Shown: positions 32,871 through 45,172, counted from the first letter of the stretch. The stretch is DNA of 64,000 nucleotides from Arctopsyche grandis (GCF_051622035.1 NC_135364.1:23399501-23463500), one strand, 5' to 3'. Program-made: numbers and translations. Notes: generated by a model not told the origin, from the sequence alone.

Positions 32871-35800
32871 ATGAGTAAGGTTTCCGAGCGAACCTGTAGT
32901 TTAATATCCAATGATAAAAAGACTCCATGTCGACTATGTCTTCGTCGTCAATCACGTTCCATAGATGCTTCACAAGATCGTCTGCGTCTGATTCTTCACA
33001 CTCTTTTTTCATTCTGGGTTACTTTATGCGTTTACTTTTATAGTAATGCCTCGCTATTATTGTGAGTTGTATTGAATTGGAGCAATATTTTTGAGGTGTT
33101 GAATTCAAATAATAAATTCCATTGAAAATAACACAATACAAACAGCAATTAGTTAAAGAATTTTTGAATATCCAAAAGTTTTCAATAAATATTTGAAATA
33201 TACTACTCTGAATAGGGAGGCATTACATTATTATAATAACGTAAAAAACTATATTTATTTTACTTTTATATCAATAAATATCAACAGGTCAATTCTGAAG
33301 ACAAATTTAAGCTCATTTGTGTCGAGTGTCTAAATACTGTATTGACTTTTTATTCATTTTACAAAAACGTTCAAATCATCCAAAAAGAATTTTCAGACAC
33401 GAATATTGACAAAATTAATACAAACATTGCTAATGTATGTTTTCTGCATATTTATTTTACATATTTACTTGTGTAGTTTAATTTTAATTCTATATTTTTT
33501 ATATAGGACGATATATCAGACGGTGAAACAAAACCATTCAACGAGGTAAAAGTCGAAGTAGTATCCGTTGATTTCGAAAATGACGATGATACAATCGATA
33601 GCGAAATTCCAATCGAATCTGTTACTCTGAAAGAAGAGTACATGTCATCATCGGATGAAATCGACGATTGTGAACATGTGCAAAAGCCGACTATTCCAAA
33701 CAGCGATAACGATCAATACGACTCTCAGAGTTCTTTACCCGATTCGAATGAAATGGAATTATTGAAATGTGAGACTAAAAACTCCACACTGGAAAGCAGC
33801 TTTGTGAGCAATTCGAAGGATCCGGACTATAAATTCCCGACTGAAATAGTCAGAAATGGAAAATTGTTTCTAAAAGGACCTACGCTCGACACGTCTATCA
33901 ACAAGTTCTACGATTTGGGATGCGAAATTTGTAAATACAAAGTGCAATTCACCGAATTGAACGAAGTAATTAGAATAAAGTATATGTGTATATAAACAAG
34001 TCTTTTTACTCTTTAATTTTAATTTTTATTTATTTGCAGTTATTTAATCATTATAAACTGGAACACACGACTAGAGGTTATGTCACTTGCTGCAATTCTA
34101 AATTATTTAATAAGAGATCTATCAGTATGCATATGGCACGACATTTACAACCTTCAGCTTTTGAGTAATGAAACTTATGCTGCTGTAGAGGACGACAGGT
34201 CGAGTTAGGGTCGTCATTTTGTGAGTTGTGACTGATTGTTGGTGGCTACTACTTTACTTCTTTAGGACGCGGGAATAGTTGACCATGTCCCGGCTTATAG
34301 GAACACGTGTTGTGTTTGGAAGAGGATATTTATTGCTCAGTTAATACAGTTGTGTTTGTATCTACAGCGAAGGAGAGAATTGCTCGACATCGAAGGAGTG
34401 AGCAGGCTGAGCTGCTGAAGCTCACTGGCGTTAGGTGCTGGTGCGCCGGTTTATCTGTTTCAGTTGGATACGTGGTCGTGTGCAGTTGTCTTTGTCTAGG
34501 GGTCGTAGTGTGTCTGCATTCTGAGTATGTTCCGCTTGAATATATATTGAATATATTATACGAATTCATTGAACTCGATAAGAGTTAGTACGCGATTTTC
34601 TATATTCCTACACTTCCTTCCCGCCCGTTATATTAAACAGCGTGTTTATAATACCGTAGTTTCATTCCTTTGGCCCCCATATCCTATTTAATGTCAGCCG
34701 GGAAGGATGTAAAGCTGTAGCCACCAACATGATCGAATCGGTCCCAACTCGCAAGATGATTACCCAAACTTAACTGTGTCGTAAAGCCCCTACATTGTTA
34801 TAATTCATATTTAGAAAGTTTATTTTATCATTTTCTATTTATTTTTAGGTGCCGAATTTGTAAAATGTCTGTGACACGCCTGGAAACACTTAAACAGCAT
34901 GTCCAAACTCATTTTCCACATTCAGAAAAACTTTTCCAATGTGATCAATGCGATAAAGGGTACATTTGAAACAAAAAAATTTTTTTTTCAATAATATTAT
35001 TTTGAATTTATTATTTTTTTTATAGATTCGGCTCTATGGACAGCTTAAAAAAACATAAATTAGGACATGTGCCTATTTCCGAAAGAGACACTTACACGTG
35101 TAAAATTTGTGGAAGATCGTAATATAAACTTTTATTTATTTATTATATTTAATGTACATAAAATTTAAATAGTTATTACTTTAGATTCACGCTGTCTACT
35201 TCTTATTCCGTCCACTTATCTACGGCACACGGTGATGTTAAATATTTGTGTTCCGAGTGCGGCAGCAGTTTCTTAACCAAAACCAGATACTCATTGCACA
35301 TGCAACAGCACGATCCACCAGATAAGCACAAAGTCAAATGCTCATACTGCGGTGTAACGTAATACAAAAAAAAAAACAAAATACCAGTGGCGGCTCGTCT
35401 ATATAGGCTCCGGGGGCTGCAGCCCTCCCAGTATAGTACATATGCATACTATTTTTGTTAACATTCGGTCACCGGTGGAGTCAACGAGCTACTATAGCCC
35501 GATTCATCTCTGCAGCCTCTCAATTGTGAATTCTCACGAGCCGCCACTGTAAAATACTGTATAGTTTCTTCTGATTTAGTACATACATATATCGATTGTT
35601 TTTTTTAGTTGTAAAAATAAACCATCTTTAGCGCAGCATATGAAACGCCATACAAACCTCGTGCAGTGTTCTTTGTGCGACTATTCAACTTCCCTTACAA
35701 AGTTTCTTTCCGTGCACATGCGTATGAAGCACTCCGATTTGAAACCGTTTGTTTGTCTCGTTTGTGGCAAGTCGTTTAAAGTTAAACAATGCTTGAATGT

Positions 35801-36045
35801 AAGTTTATGTATTTATGTATGAAATTTTACTCTGATTTAACATTTGCATGTGAAAATTTGTCGTTTTGTTGCAGACGCATATGGCTCAACACACCGGCGA
35901 ACGGAAATATGCGTGTTCTTACTGTCCGAGAACGTTTGCCTCGTCGGGTAATTTCTATACGCATCGAAAAAGAATGCACGCTGAAGAAATCAGTCGAGGT
36001 AGATCTAAAGATAATGAGATGAGTGACGCAATTACTAATGAATAG
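32871..36045 (+). CDS. ZAD-C2H2 zinc-finger protein, grauzone-like (gene C)
   Basis: Nine exons: 32871-33017, 33288-33434, 33507-33965, 34040-34164, 34849-34959, 35026-35118, 35185-35358, 35609-35798 and 35875-36045, giving 538 residues. The first exon encodes MSKVSERTCSLISNDKKTPC then RLCLRRQ, the ZAD N-half; exon 2 supplies CVEC. The acidic linker has EEYMSSSDEIDD. FPTEIVRNGKLFLKG precedes the HTTRGYVTCC finger, and about nine C2H2 fingers follow, ending [15 protein letters not shown]. Exons 4-8 have the same lengths and phases as A and B. Intron 4 contains an LTR and intron 7 a hAT MITE, neither touching splice sites. AAATAAAG near 36,106 may be the poly(A) signal. By protein motifs (EHxTRGYV, FNKRSISMHMARH) C is closest to D and E. 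Confidence 0.88.
34184..34794 (-). mobile_element. LTR-like insertion in gene C intron 4
   Basis: 611 bp with inverted ends TGTAGAGG and CCCCTACA. Read on the minus strand it contains GCAATAAATATCC as a poly(A) signal and a region related to the LTR-like sequences at 46,070-46,395 and 62,292-62,695 (CCGGGACATGGTCAAC). No clear target duplication and no internal coding region. A solo-LTR fossil is the best reading; the age is uncertain. Confidence 0.55.
35385..35549. mobile_element. hAT-type MITE CAGTGGCGGCTCGT in gene C intron 7
   Basis: CAGTGGCGGCTCGT and ACGAGCCGCCACTG are inverted ends; flanking octamers CAAAATAC and TAAAATAC differ at one base. 165 bp, non-coding. Confidence 0.75.
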
Positions 36046-36460
36046 CAATGGCTATATATAATCTTTGATAATTGTGTAAATATCGAGAATCGCGTGTTAC
36101 ATTCAAATAAAGCTTCCAGAGATCCCGGTTTTACGGGATTGTTCCGGTTACACGCCTCTGATCCTGAAAGTGCCTTTCGGGACAGTCAAATGTCCCGGAT
36201 TTAGATGGCTGCTTATTGACCTCTCATTGTTCAGAAATACCGACAGTTACGAAACTACAAAAGAATGCATGAATCTCAATCTCTCATGGATCCACATCCA
36301 TGGTTAAAAAAAGCGAGATTGAAATAATCAAGGATTTTTTCAATCTTCTTCGGCAATATACATATAATGAATTTCATCTAATATTAAAATAATAACTAGA
36401 TAAACTGGTAAAAAAAAAAAGAAATACCAGTTTATAAAAGGAACGATCTTAAATTTAATT

Positions 36461-36778
36461 GGTTGTGGCTATTTGCAGGTACTATATCTGCAAATTATTG
36501 GCTATTTGCAGGTACTATATCTGCGACAGGCGCAAAGCCTGTATAAGCAAAGCCAAATACAACGTATAATACCTACAAGCCGCGAACTAGCTAAATGATA
36601 TAAATCTATTATAATAACGTGCGAAATTTATTTGCCCTATGTATAATGAACGATTGATTAAACAAGTCTAGTATACATTAAATGTAAGAAATCATAATCG
36701 GATTATAAGTTCACGCGCATGCGCAGAAGGCTCTGCGCCTGTCGCAGATATACATAGTACCTGCAAATAGCCACAACC
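36461..36778. mobile_element. MULE-like element GGTTGTGGCTATTTGCAGG, TSD AATTTAATT
   Basis: Shorter copy (318 bp) of the family at 20,186 and 59,055. The same 19-bp terminal repeats are flanked by AATTTAATT at 36,452-36,460 and 36,779-36,787. Confidence 0.85.
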
Positions 36779-37215
36779 AATTTAATTTGTTAAGTTTGCA
36801 CTGTTAAGTTAACAAGGTTTTTTATTATTCTTGTAATATCTGTGCATATGTATTTTCTTTCATTCTTGTTTTATTTTATATTTATTTCATAAGACTAAAA
36901 GACCACAGCGCCCAAATCTTTTGTAAAATATAAAAAAAGATTCATACAAGCACAAATACGATTTCGGATGGTACATGGGGGGGGGGGGGAGGGTTTCAAT
37001 TAAAATGTCCCGGTTTGGATATCAATAAATCTGGCAGCCCTACATTCAAAAGATGTTTGTAGTTAGATATATTGCTGTTATTATTTTGTTTTATATGTAT
37101 TTCGTGATTAAAAATAAATCGTTAATCTTAAATACAGGGTTTTCATTTATTCATAGGTAATAACAAAATTCATTTAAATCGTTAGTCAGGGTGTAGTTAT
37201 TGGCCACTTGAACAA

Positions 37216-37500
37216 AAGCTGAGCTAGGCCACAGCGTAGCTCACTGGTTAAGCCATTGTTTACTAGTATAGAGGTTGAGGGTTCGCATTCCGGCTGGAAT
37301 TGAGTAATAATTCGTTTTATATACGCTGTTCAGACCAGACCAAGCGTCTCCTGTTTAAGTTTACTATATTATCTAACTTAATTGTGACAGATCCTATAAA
37401 ATTAGCATCCCTCAGTTCTTCGCAAATTCGATTTTGTCAGACATAGAACGTGTTTAGTATCAATGTACAAGTTTGCCCAGAGAAATTTAATAATAATAGA
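37216..37500 (+). mobile_element. tRNA-derived SINE of a second type, probable
   Basis: CACAGCGTAGCTCACTGGTT resembles a tRNA box A region, and GAGGGTTCGCATTCCGGC is a box B-like motif about 40 bp later. The body (GACCAGACCAAGCGTCTCC) differs from the main SINE family. The 3' end is uncertain. Confidence 0.5.
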
Positions 37501-37689
37501 AGTGCCTTCTTGAACAAATTACTTGTGTCAGAAACTAATGCACTTACACTTTCCATAACTAAACATACACGTTAACACTACTACTACACGCACGGACTAG
37601 AATCAGGGTCATCACATACTATTTACTACAGAAATAAAAGTCCTTTTTGATAATTAGAATATACATGTTTTATTTTGATACAGATTTAT

Positions 37690-38530
37690 TTACTTTTTTC
37701 TCGCTTCCTCAAAGCTGAGCGTCCTGGTCATTGATATCATCTTGGATACGATTGAAGATCCGCCTCCACTCTTCCAGGTTCTGTGCCAAGTTAAAGGCAG
37801 CATTAAGGGATGATCCTGCCAGTTCCTTTATTTGATCAGACCATTTCTTGGGATACCTGCCTCTCGCTCGCCTTCCTTCTAGCGTTCCAGTGACTACCAG
37901 CCTCTTCAGACTCTACATTCTTCCTGGCCATAGTATGAAAGAACCCTTTTCCTACATATTGTGAGACTGCCAGTCTTGCAATACATGGTATACGCAGCAT
38001 CCGTTTCCAACACAACATTTTAAATGCATCTAAAATATCCCTTTTTCTCTTTTTCGTGGTCCATGTCTCGATTGGGTTTTCTTTCTTTTCATAATAAAGC
38101 GGTTCTTCCATATTTTTACCAGATTTATCATAGCCGTTTTCGCCATTCCTGTTCTTCTGCGAATTTCTGATTGGCATCCTCCTTTCCTCGAGATCAAGGC
38201 CCTAGGTAAATAAATTCGTCGACTTCTTAGTAGTCTTTTAGAGCCTTAGACTTTAAGAGAGTCTCAAATCTGTCAACGAATAGGATTTTCGTTTATCTCT
38301 AGATCCAGATGTCTACTCTCTATCTTTATTCTACAAAGTAGTTCAGCCATTTCATTCTCATTGCTGGTCATTAACGTCGTATCGTCTGCGAATCTTATGT
38401 TAGAAAACTTCCTGCCGCCTATTGTTATTCCACCTTCCCATCCATAGAGTACTCTTCTCATTATGTATTTCCCATATGCATTAAAAAGATCAGGAGACAG
38501 TATGCATCCTTGTCAGACGCCTTTTTGAAC
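37690..38530 (-). mobile_element. LINE reverse-transcriptase 3' fragment
   Basis: On the minus strand: QGCILSPDLFNAYGKYIMRR, ITIGGRKFSNIRFADDTTLM (RT catalytic FADD), ESRHLDLEIN, then TWTTKKRKRDILDAFKMLCW and RRMLRIPC-like sequence, ending SLNAAFNLAQNLEEWRRIF and IQDDINDQDAQL. This is an insect RT of the same broad type as 1,892-2,165. A stop replaces the arginine before QGC, and frames change several times. 5'-truncated and dead. Confidence 0.75.
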
Positions 38531-38692
38531 CTTTTCTTAGTGTTGCCGTATTATGTATATATAAATTATGAATAAGTGCTTAATCTTAGCAGTTATTAGT
38601 GTAGAAAAACACCACTAAGAATATAGAAAGTTTTCTATATGCATCGTGTAAATTTATAATAAGTCATGATTTTACAACTGTCTGATGTTTCA

Positions 38693-39026
38693 TCAACAAT
38701 TTAGAATTGATTGACCACTGTTAAACCTTTCAAGTTCTTCTCTAGCTCGTTCTTGCATGGAAGTTTCAATTTCTTTGCGTTTCGTCTGTTGTAAGTCTGG
38801 TTTACATTTCTCCACCTATGATAATATCAAAATTTAATTTATTAAAACTTAATTAAAAAAATTAACTTAAAATACAAACTGCTCATTCCCAAATTGTGCG
38901 CGCTACAAATCCTTTTTTAAGTAAATCGCCGTGCATTCTCTTTCTGTGAGAATACGAATTTTCGGGCGATAAAAATTCTTTAGGGCAATACGGACAACTT
39001 CGAAATTCACCCGTATGTTGTGACGT
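38693..39026 (-). pseudogene. Remnant of the last two exons of a D/E-type zinc-finger gene
   Basis: Minus strand 39,026 to about 38,885 encodes TSQHTGEFRSCPYCPKEFLS then PENSYSHRKRMHGDLL, the final C2H2 finger of genes D and E. About 60 bases further, after an AG, VEKCKPDLQQTKRKEIETS and QERAREELERFNSGQSILNC match their last exon. Upstream exons are absent. It lies just downstream of gene D's own last exon, so it is the leftover 3' end of a tandem copy. The exon-9 tail has diverged (a stop in place of the splice region). Confidence 0.75.
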
Positions 39027-39066
39027 ATATATTTTTTAATGCTACCTGGAAAGGCTTAGCGGGTAG

Positions 39067-39235
39067 CAGAGCCGGCCTTACACCCAATGACGCCCTCGGG
39101 CAATTTTTTCTAAACACCCTTAGAAAGAACTTTCGCCTTTGGCGCTCTAATCTAAAATTTTGAATGGCTTTTGGCGCATCGTTCGGCGCCCTAACTTATT
39201 TGGCCCGACCCAGCCCCCCCCCTAAAACCGGCACT
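39067..39235. mobile_element. hAT-type MITE CAGAGCCGGCCTTA..CCGGCACTG
   Basis: Inverted ends CAGAGCCGG / CCGGCACTG with flanking octamers GCGGGTAG and GCAGGTAG (one mismatch). The interior GCCCTCGGGCAATTTTTTCT and GGCGCATCGTTCGGCGCCC recurs at 41,346-42,227. Confidence 0.65.
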
Positions 39236-39545
39236 GGCAGGTAGTATTCTTGTTTATTTTTTACATACTTAAAAAAGGCATTTCAGGCTCATAGACTTAT
39301 TGGCAAAATGCCGATCGGCGTTTTGACAAAGGGTTAAATTTGTTATTTTAATACGAGTTTTTGAAAGAAAATTATATACTAACAAAAAAAATTGTGCTTG
39401 CAGCATTATTTAATTCAATTATCAAGAATATGTAATAAGGAATACATTAGTTATTGGTAACTTGGATTCAAATAATACATTAATACCAATTGATATTGCT
39501 ATCCATCAGAATCACGATCGAGGGCACAAAATGTTCAACTACATA

Positions 39546-39720
39546 TGACGGGCTGAAAACCAGACTGGTACAAGTGACATTTTTAAAAAAATCTGGTTTA
39601 AGTGCTAAAATAATAGCAAATATGAAATGCACTTAAAAATTTTATTGAATAAGAAATTTTAGCACTTAAACCAGCTTTTTTAAAAATGTCACTTGTACCA
39701 GCCTGGTTTTCAGCCCGTCA
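39546..39720. mobile_element. Foldback MITE TGACGGGCTGAAAACCAG, TA target
   Basis: 175 bp. Arms TGACGGGCTGAAAACCAG and CTGGTTTTCAGCCCGTCA plus GTACAAGTGACATTTTTAAA / its inverse pair over most of the length. TA at 39,544-39,545 and 39,721-39,722 suggests Tc1/mariner-type mobilisation. Confidence 0.7.
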
Positions 39721-39778
39721 TATGTTTTATATATTATATACATATTTTTTATTATTATATACATATTATACATGGATT

Positions 39779-42700
39779 TTATTGAGGATTTAGATTTGAA
39801 TGGCCACTCTTAAATTTTTCAAGTTCTTCTCTAGTTCGTTCTTGAATAAAAGTTTCAATTTCTTTGCGTTTTGTCATGTCTGGTTTACATTTCTCCACCT
39901 ATGTACATAATAAAATCAAAAATTAAACTATTGAAATTCAATTCACAAATGAACGTCCAAAGCAAATTACTTATTTACATATTGTACGCGTTCCAAGTCC
40001 TTTTTCAACAGTTCTTTTTCAAGTAAATCGCCGTGCATTCTCCTTTTGTGCGAATAACAGTTTCCGGGCGATAAAAATTTCTTGGGACAATATGGACAAC
40101 TTCGATATTCACCCGTATGTTGTGACATATGATCCTATATAATACATTAAAATAGTTTAAAGCACGACGATAAAAACAGTGATACATACGAAAAATCTAT
40201 TGTATAACATACACGTAAATTCTTATTTATCTTAAATCTTTTGCTACACACAATACAAGCATAAGGTTTGTTATCCGTATGTTTGACTTCAATGTGTCGC
40301 TTAACATAAAACTTTTTAATAGTGGTGAAATCGCATAAATCGCAACTGTAGCGTTTCCCATTATGTTGCATCATATGATATCGCAGTGATGCTTTGTTCT
40401 TGCTCCTGAATAAACATAATCAGTACAAAGTGATGACAAACCAATGAAAATATAGTTTAAAAATGACTCACACAAAATTGCATTGATCACACGGTACTCT
40501 ATTTTTACCGCTGGGATCGTGGGTTTCCAAATGTCGCAAGTAATTACAGTTTGTTTTGAACTTTTTACCGCATTCGGAGCACAAAAATTGTAAATTATTT
40601 TTATGTTCATTCGATTTATGAACATTTAATGAGGCACTATTTTTGAAGCTGAAAGATTTTATATTTCAATAAATATAGGATTCATTTTATATACATTACA
40701 TCGTGGAGATTGTACTAACGACTTATCACAAATTTCGCAATAGCGAGACACCAATGGAGATTCGCTATGTTGCTCTTTGTGCCGCTTCAAAATACTGTGG
40801 CTGCCGAAACTGAAATATAATTGGTAAATTTATATATAATACATAATAGTGTTGTGCCCGATGGAATATCATCGCATGGGTTATGGCATATTAAGGTATT
40901 AATTAAAAAAATATTAAATGAAATGTATCAGTCCTGTGTTTGATCCGCACACGGTCGTATTTTTTTCAAATACGGTTTAAATATATTTAATTTAATATTT
41001 ATATTTAAATGTTTCATATAAAAAAAATATAGTAATAACTACCTACCTACCTACATATAAACACTATAAAAAGCCAATGGAAAAATTAATTAATTAAATA
41101 AGTTTTCAATAGATGACGGTAAACGCTCAGAGACTTAGCACCGTCTATTTGTCTAGAGGAAACATTGTTAGCAAACAGTATATATAGAAGTTTTTTTCTT
41201 TTGTTATTATATTCGTATACGTTTTGGCAGTGGTTTAGCTGTGACATACATATGTGTGTCGAATCAAAACAACTATTATAGTATGGCGAGCGTTATCTCA
41301 GAAAGACAGACACACATAATAGCGATATTATATATATGTGATATACAGTCCCGGCCTTACATCCTATGGTGCCCTCAGGCAATTTTTTCTAGGCGCTTTT
41401 CCGGGCTTGGAACTGGCAAGAACTTAGCCAGCAGCATAGCTCGGTTGTTAAGCTGCTGCTTAGCGTCGTGAGGTGCCGGGTTCGATCCCAGGGCCGGGCC
41501 TCGAGTGTGCTGCTGATTAGACCTGGATTCGTGATCGTTTCCTATCAGAGTTTGCCAATTTTCTCTGATTTCATTGTTGAAACGGTTCCCGGTAAAAATT
41601 GGCCAAAATCCTTCCTACCTACTATGTCACCACTATTTGAAGTATGATTGATGTGCAATAAATAAGTTTGTGTACGATTTGATAGATGTCTCATTGATTT
41701 GCGAGTTTTTCAGTGTCTCGCAATTCAGTTGCTTATATAATGAAAAATTCTGCAATGTTTGTAATTGGCCAGGAAGGCGCATTGGGGTTGCCTGTAATGC
41801 TTTCCTGGTATGTGTTGTCATAAAAAAAAAAAAACAAAAAAAAAGTGGTTAACCAACCCCAGGTGAAGTTAAAAATAGACAAATAAACAAATAAATAAAA
41901 TGATATTTCAAACTGAAAAATCGAGATTTTCAACGATATCATCTTCAATAGATAGAGTTCCAAAACTGGAAAGTGTATTTTGTGACAATGTAGACCGGAG
42001 ATTCGTTTCGAAAAATTATGTTCACCACTTGCTACAGTTTCAGGCAGTGTCAGCAAATTTGCATAGCAACCGAAATGTTCGGATAATACTTCTAAATTAT
42101 GCTGATTTAAAAAAATCCTTTGACGCCCTAATTTTAAATTTTAAAGCGCCTTTGGCGCATCGAGCGGCGCCCTAACTTTTATATTTAAATGTATGAGCGA
42201 CCCAGCCCCCACCTAAAACTAGCAATGATGATGTATGTATATTCACACACAATGTGTAATTTGCATCATTCAAACGCTCCATGTCCTGGGTAGTTTAGAC
42301 GTTCATCAATAATAAAATCAAGGAAAACTTATATGAAATTTGCAATCGCATATATACTTATATCTCGTTGCAGATTGATATAATTTTACATCAATTTAAA
42401 ATCAACTATATTCAAAAACATTTTTTTTAATTAAAATAAAAACAAAAAAAAAATGTACCCTTTATCGCATTGATCACATTGAAATAATTTTTCCGAGTGT
42501 GGAAAATGAGTTTGGATATGTAGCTTAAGTGTTCCCGGGCGTGCGACTGACATTTTACAAATGTGACACCTAAAATGCATTGAAAATGATTTAAAATAAA
42601 TACAAATGTACATAAACATATGTATGTGTAATATATTTTCTTACTCAAAAGCTGCGGGTTGTAAATGTCGTGCCATATGCATACTGATTGGTGTCTTATT

Positions 42701-44564
42701 AAACAATTTGGAATTACAACAATGAACGTAGCCCCTAGTTTTGTGCTCCAGTTTGTAATGATTGAATAGCTGTAAATCAAAAATAAAATTCTCAATGGTA
42801 AATAGCTTCACATCTATTTTAAACACACTACATATATTTCAATTACATCTTTCAATTCAGTGAATTGCACTTTGGGTTTACAAATTTCGCACCCCAGGTC
42901 GTAGAACTTGTTGATATAATTATCTAGAGTTTGTCCTTTGAATAACAATCTTCCATTTCTTACTAATTCAGTGGGGAATTTACAATCGGGATTCTTCGGA
43001 TTGCTTACTAAGCCGCTTTCCTGTGTGGTAGTTGACGTAACATGTTTATCATGTCTGTAATTATCTTCACTCAAATTGAGTGGAGAATTTTTAGAGTCGC
43101 ATAGATCATTATCGCTGTTTGAAACATTCGGCTTTTGCAAGTCTTCGATTTCATCTGATGACATACATTCTTCTTTCGGAGTAATCGGATCGAATGGAAT
43201 TTCGCTATCAACTTCAGCATCGCTATTTTCAAAGTCAACAGGTTCAACTTTTACCTCATTAGCCGGTTTTATTTCACAGACAGATGTACTATCCTAGGTA
43301 TATAAAAGCATTATAATGACAATTTAAAAAAATTCAGTACGTAAATGTGTAAAATAAGTATGGAGAAAACATACATCGGCAATATTTGTATCATTTTTGT
43401 CAATAATAGATTCTGCAAATTCTTTTTGTATACTTAGAACTTTTTTATAGAAAGAATAAAAACTCGAAACAGTGTTTAAACATTCAACACAGATGACTTT
43501 ATATTTGTCGTCGGATTCAACCTGTGAATATTTTTTAATAAAACATTTCATAAACTATATGACCTTTCTAAACTATTATAGTAATGTAATGCCTTGCTAT
43601 TCAGAGTAGTGTTTGAATCCTATAAATTCTAATTACACGTGAAAAATAATATGTATATAAATCAAAATACATTTGGTATACTCATATATCTTTTTTAAAA
43701 TCAGAAGTATTATCGGAAAGAGCCATTCTATTTATATTAGGGGGACCGACAAGTAATCAAAATTTTTCAACGAGAGCTCTTTCGTAGGAAATTTATGTTG
43801 AGATACGGTCCAGTAAACACTTAAGTTTTGTTATTATGTTGAAGTTATTGTTGTAAATTTATTGTTTCTGTTAAAAAAGAAGAATTTCTACCTTCCAACA
43901 TCCTCCCTAGAGGAAGGATGTTGAGACCAATAATAGAGGAAGGGCACTTGCGTCATTTTATGCCCGTTTATGTTAGACCAAGTAATGAAAGCAAACGAAG
44001 CAGTGAAAACAATCAACGATACTTGGGGGATATTCTGAAACCTAAGAAGTGTCATCAGTGGTATAAAGAATTTAAAAATAGTAATAGGGACATCAAGGAG
44101 ATTGCACGAAAAGATGATATCCTGACGTCAATGGTGGAATCAGATCCTCGTGAAGCCATCGAGGAATTATCGTTGAAGATTGGCTGTCCATGGTCTATAT
44201 AGTTCAGGAGCATCTTCGTCACATAGGAAAATTGCAGATAGGGAATTTGGGAATATTTTTTTGATTACTTTTCGGTCCCCCTAATAAATGTATTTCTTCA
44301 TATATAACTAACAAATGTATTCAATATTGTGACAATATTGTTCAATATTGTCTTTCTATAACTGTTGTATTTTCCTATTATATTTAATGAAATTTCATGT
44401 TTGAACTTAATACTTAAAAAAAACCATCTCTTCAATATACATTTATCAGGTAGCATAGTTTTTTAAGGAAACAATTCACTAGAATGGCGAGATATTACTC
44501 AGAAAATAACCCAGAACGAAAAGAGGACGGGGATGATCACACAGAGACGACTATGAGAAGCGAG

Positions 44565-44596
<32 letters not shown>

Positions 44597-45172
44597 ATTC
44601 AAAATACATTTTGGTACACTCGTATATATATTTCTAAATCAGAAATATTCTATATATAAAAGCAATTATTCATATATGCTAACAAATGTATTAAACATTG
44701 TGAGTTTGAACTGTTGTATTTTCAATATAAACTATTCAAGTGCATATTTATGTTTAATGAAATATCATGTTTGAACCTAATATTTATTAGCAATAAGTGC
44801 ATTCGTTTATGATTCACCAAGACTACTTTATGGATCCAAATGATAGTGAATTACATACTCAACGTTTTGTATATATAAATTCCAAGCGACCCTATTCTTG
44901 GTGTTTACCCTTTAAAAGCCATCGCTTCAATATATATATATTAATGAGGTAGTGTGGTTTTTTAAGGACACAATTCACAAGAATAGCGAGGTATTACTAT
45001 AGATATAAACGCAGAGGGTAATAACCCAAAATGAAAAGAGGGTGTGGATGATGACACGCAGATGATTATGAGAGGCGTCTGTAATACGGGGCTGACAACG
45101 AAGACATAGCCGGCATGGAGTCTTTCCATCGCCGGATATCATTCTACAGATTTGATCGGAGACATCACTCAT
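39779..45172 (-). CDS. ZAD-C2H2 zinc-finger protein, grauzone-like (gene D)
   Basis: Ten exons on the minus strand: 45172-45026, 43521-43375, 43293-42847, 42769-42645, 42569-42459, 40809-40720, 40648-40472, 40405-40213, 40134-39979 and 39898-39779, giving 570 residues. The start MSDVSDQICRMISGD keeps the 49-codon first exon of its paralogues; CRLCLRC and CVEC are the ZAD cysteines. FPTELVRNGRLLFKG precedes HKTRGYVHCC, then C2H2 fingers ending FLSPGNCYSHKRRMH. A last exon (VEKCKPDMTKRKEIETFIQE) adds a charged helical tail absent from A-C. Intron 1 holds a mariner and a truncated copy of exon 1; intron 5 holds a SINE and hAT pieces. Exon 8 begins VSKNKASL where A has FKNKPSL, losing the usual finger aromatic. 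Very close to gene E. A nuclear DNA-binding role is inferred. Confidence 0.87.
41346..42227. mobile_element. hAT remnant split by a SINE, in gene D intron 5
   Basis: CAGTCCCGGCCTTAC at the left and GCGGCGCCCTAAC..CTAGCAATG at the right match the ends of the MITE at 39,067-39,235. The SINE (41,425-41,837) and about 300 bp of unassigned sequence lie between. Confidence 0.5.
41425..41837 (+). mobile_element. tRNA-derived SINE in gene D intron 5
   Basis: GCCAGCAGCATAGCTCGGTT (box A region), GCCGGGTTCGATCCCAGG (box B), family body, stem GCCAGGAAGGCGCATTGG / GCTTTCCTGG, then an A-run. Near full length, antisense to gene D. Confidence 0.8.
43737..44284 (+). mobile_element. Internally deleted mariner in gene D intron 1, TA target
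   Basis: TTAGGGGGACCGACAAGTAA at the left and GATTACTTTTCGGTCCCCCT at the right are inverted, with TA at 43,735-43,736 and 44,285-44,286. An open frame (about 43,918-44,202) encodes KKCHQWYKEFKNSNRDIKEI, then MVESDPREAIEELSLKIGCP, the mariner helix-turn-helix region. The catalytic domain is missing. Same deletion junction as 22,020-22,843. Confidence 0.85.
44507..44568 (-). pseudogene. Truncated duplicate of the ZAD first exon inside gene D intron 1
   Basis: The minus strand reads ASHSRLCVIIPVLFSFW followed by a GT donor, matching the end of exon 1 of gene E (ASHSRLRVIIHTLFSFW). The part with the start codon and CRLC is missing; a (TA)n run (about 44,571-44,596) marks the break. The adjoining intron sequence to 43,560 is nearly identical to gene E intron 1, while gene D's own exon 1 lies 0.5 kb further upstream with a more diverged second copy of that intron sequence. 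Confidence 0.75.

Noticed and set aside
34307-34588. Cysteine-rich open frame in gene C intron 4
   Set aside because: It lies within the LTR-like insertion, and the composition (VVCSCLCLGVVVC) is a chance product of TGT/TGC repeats.
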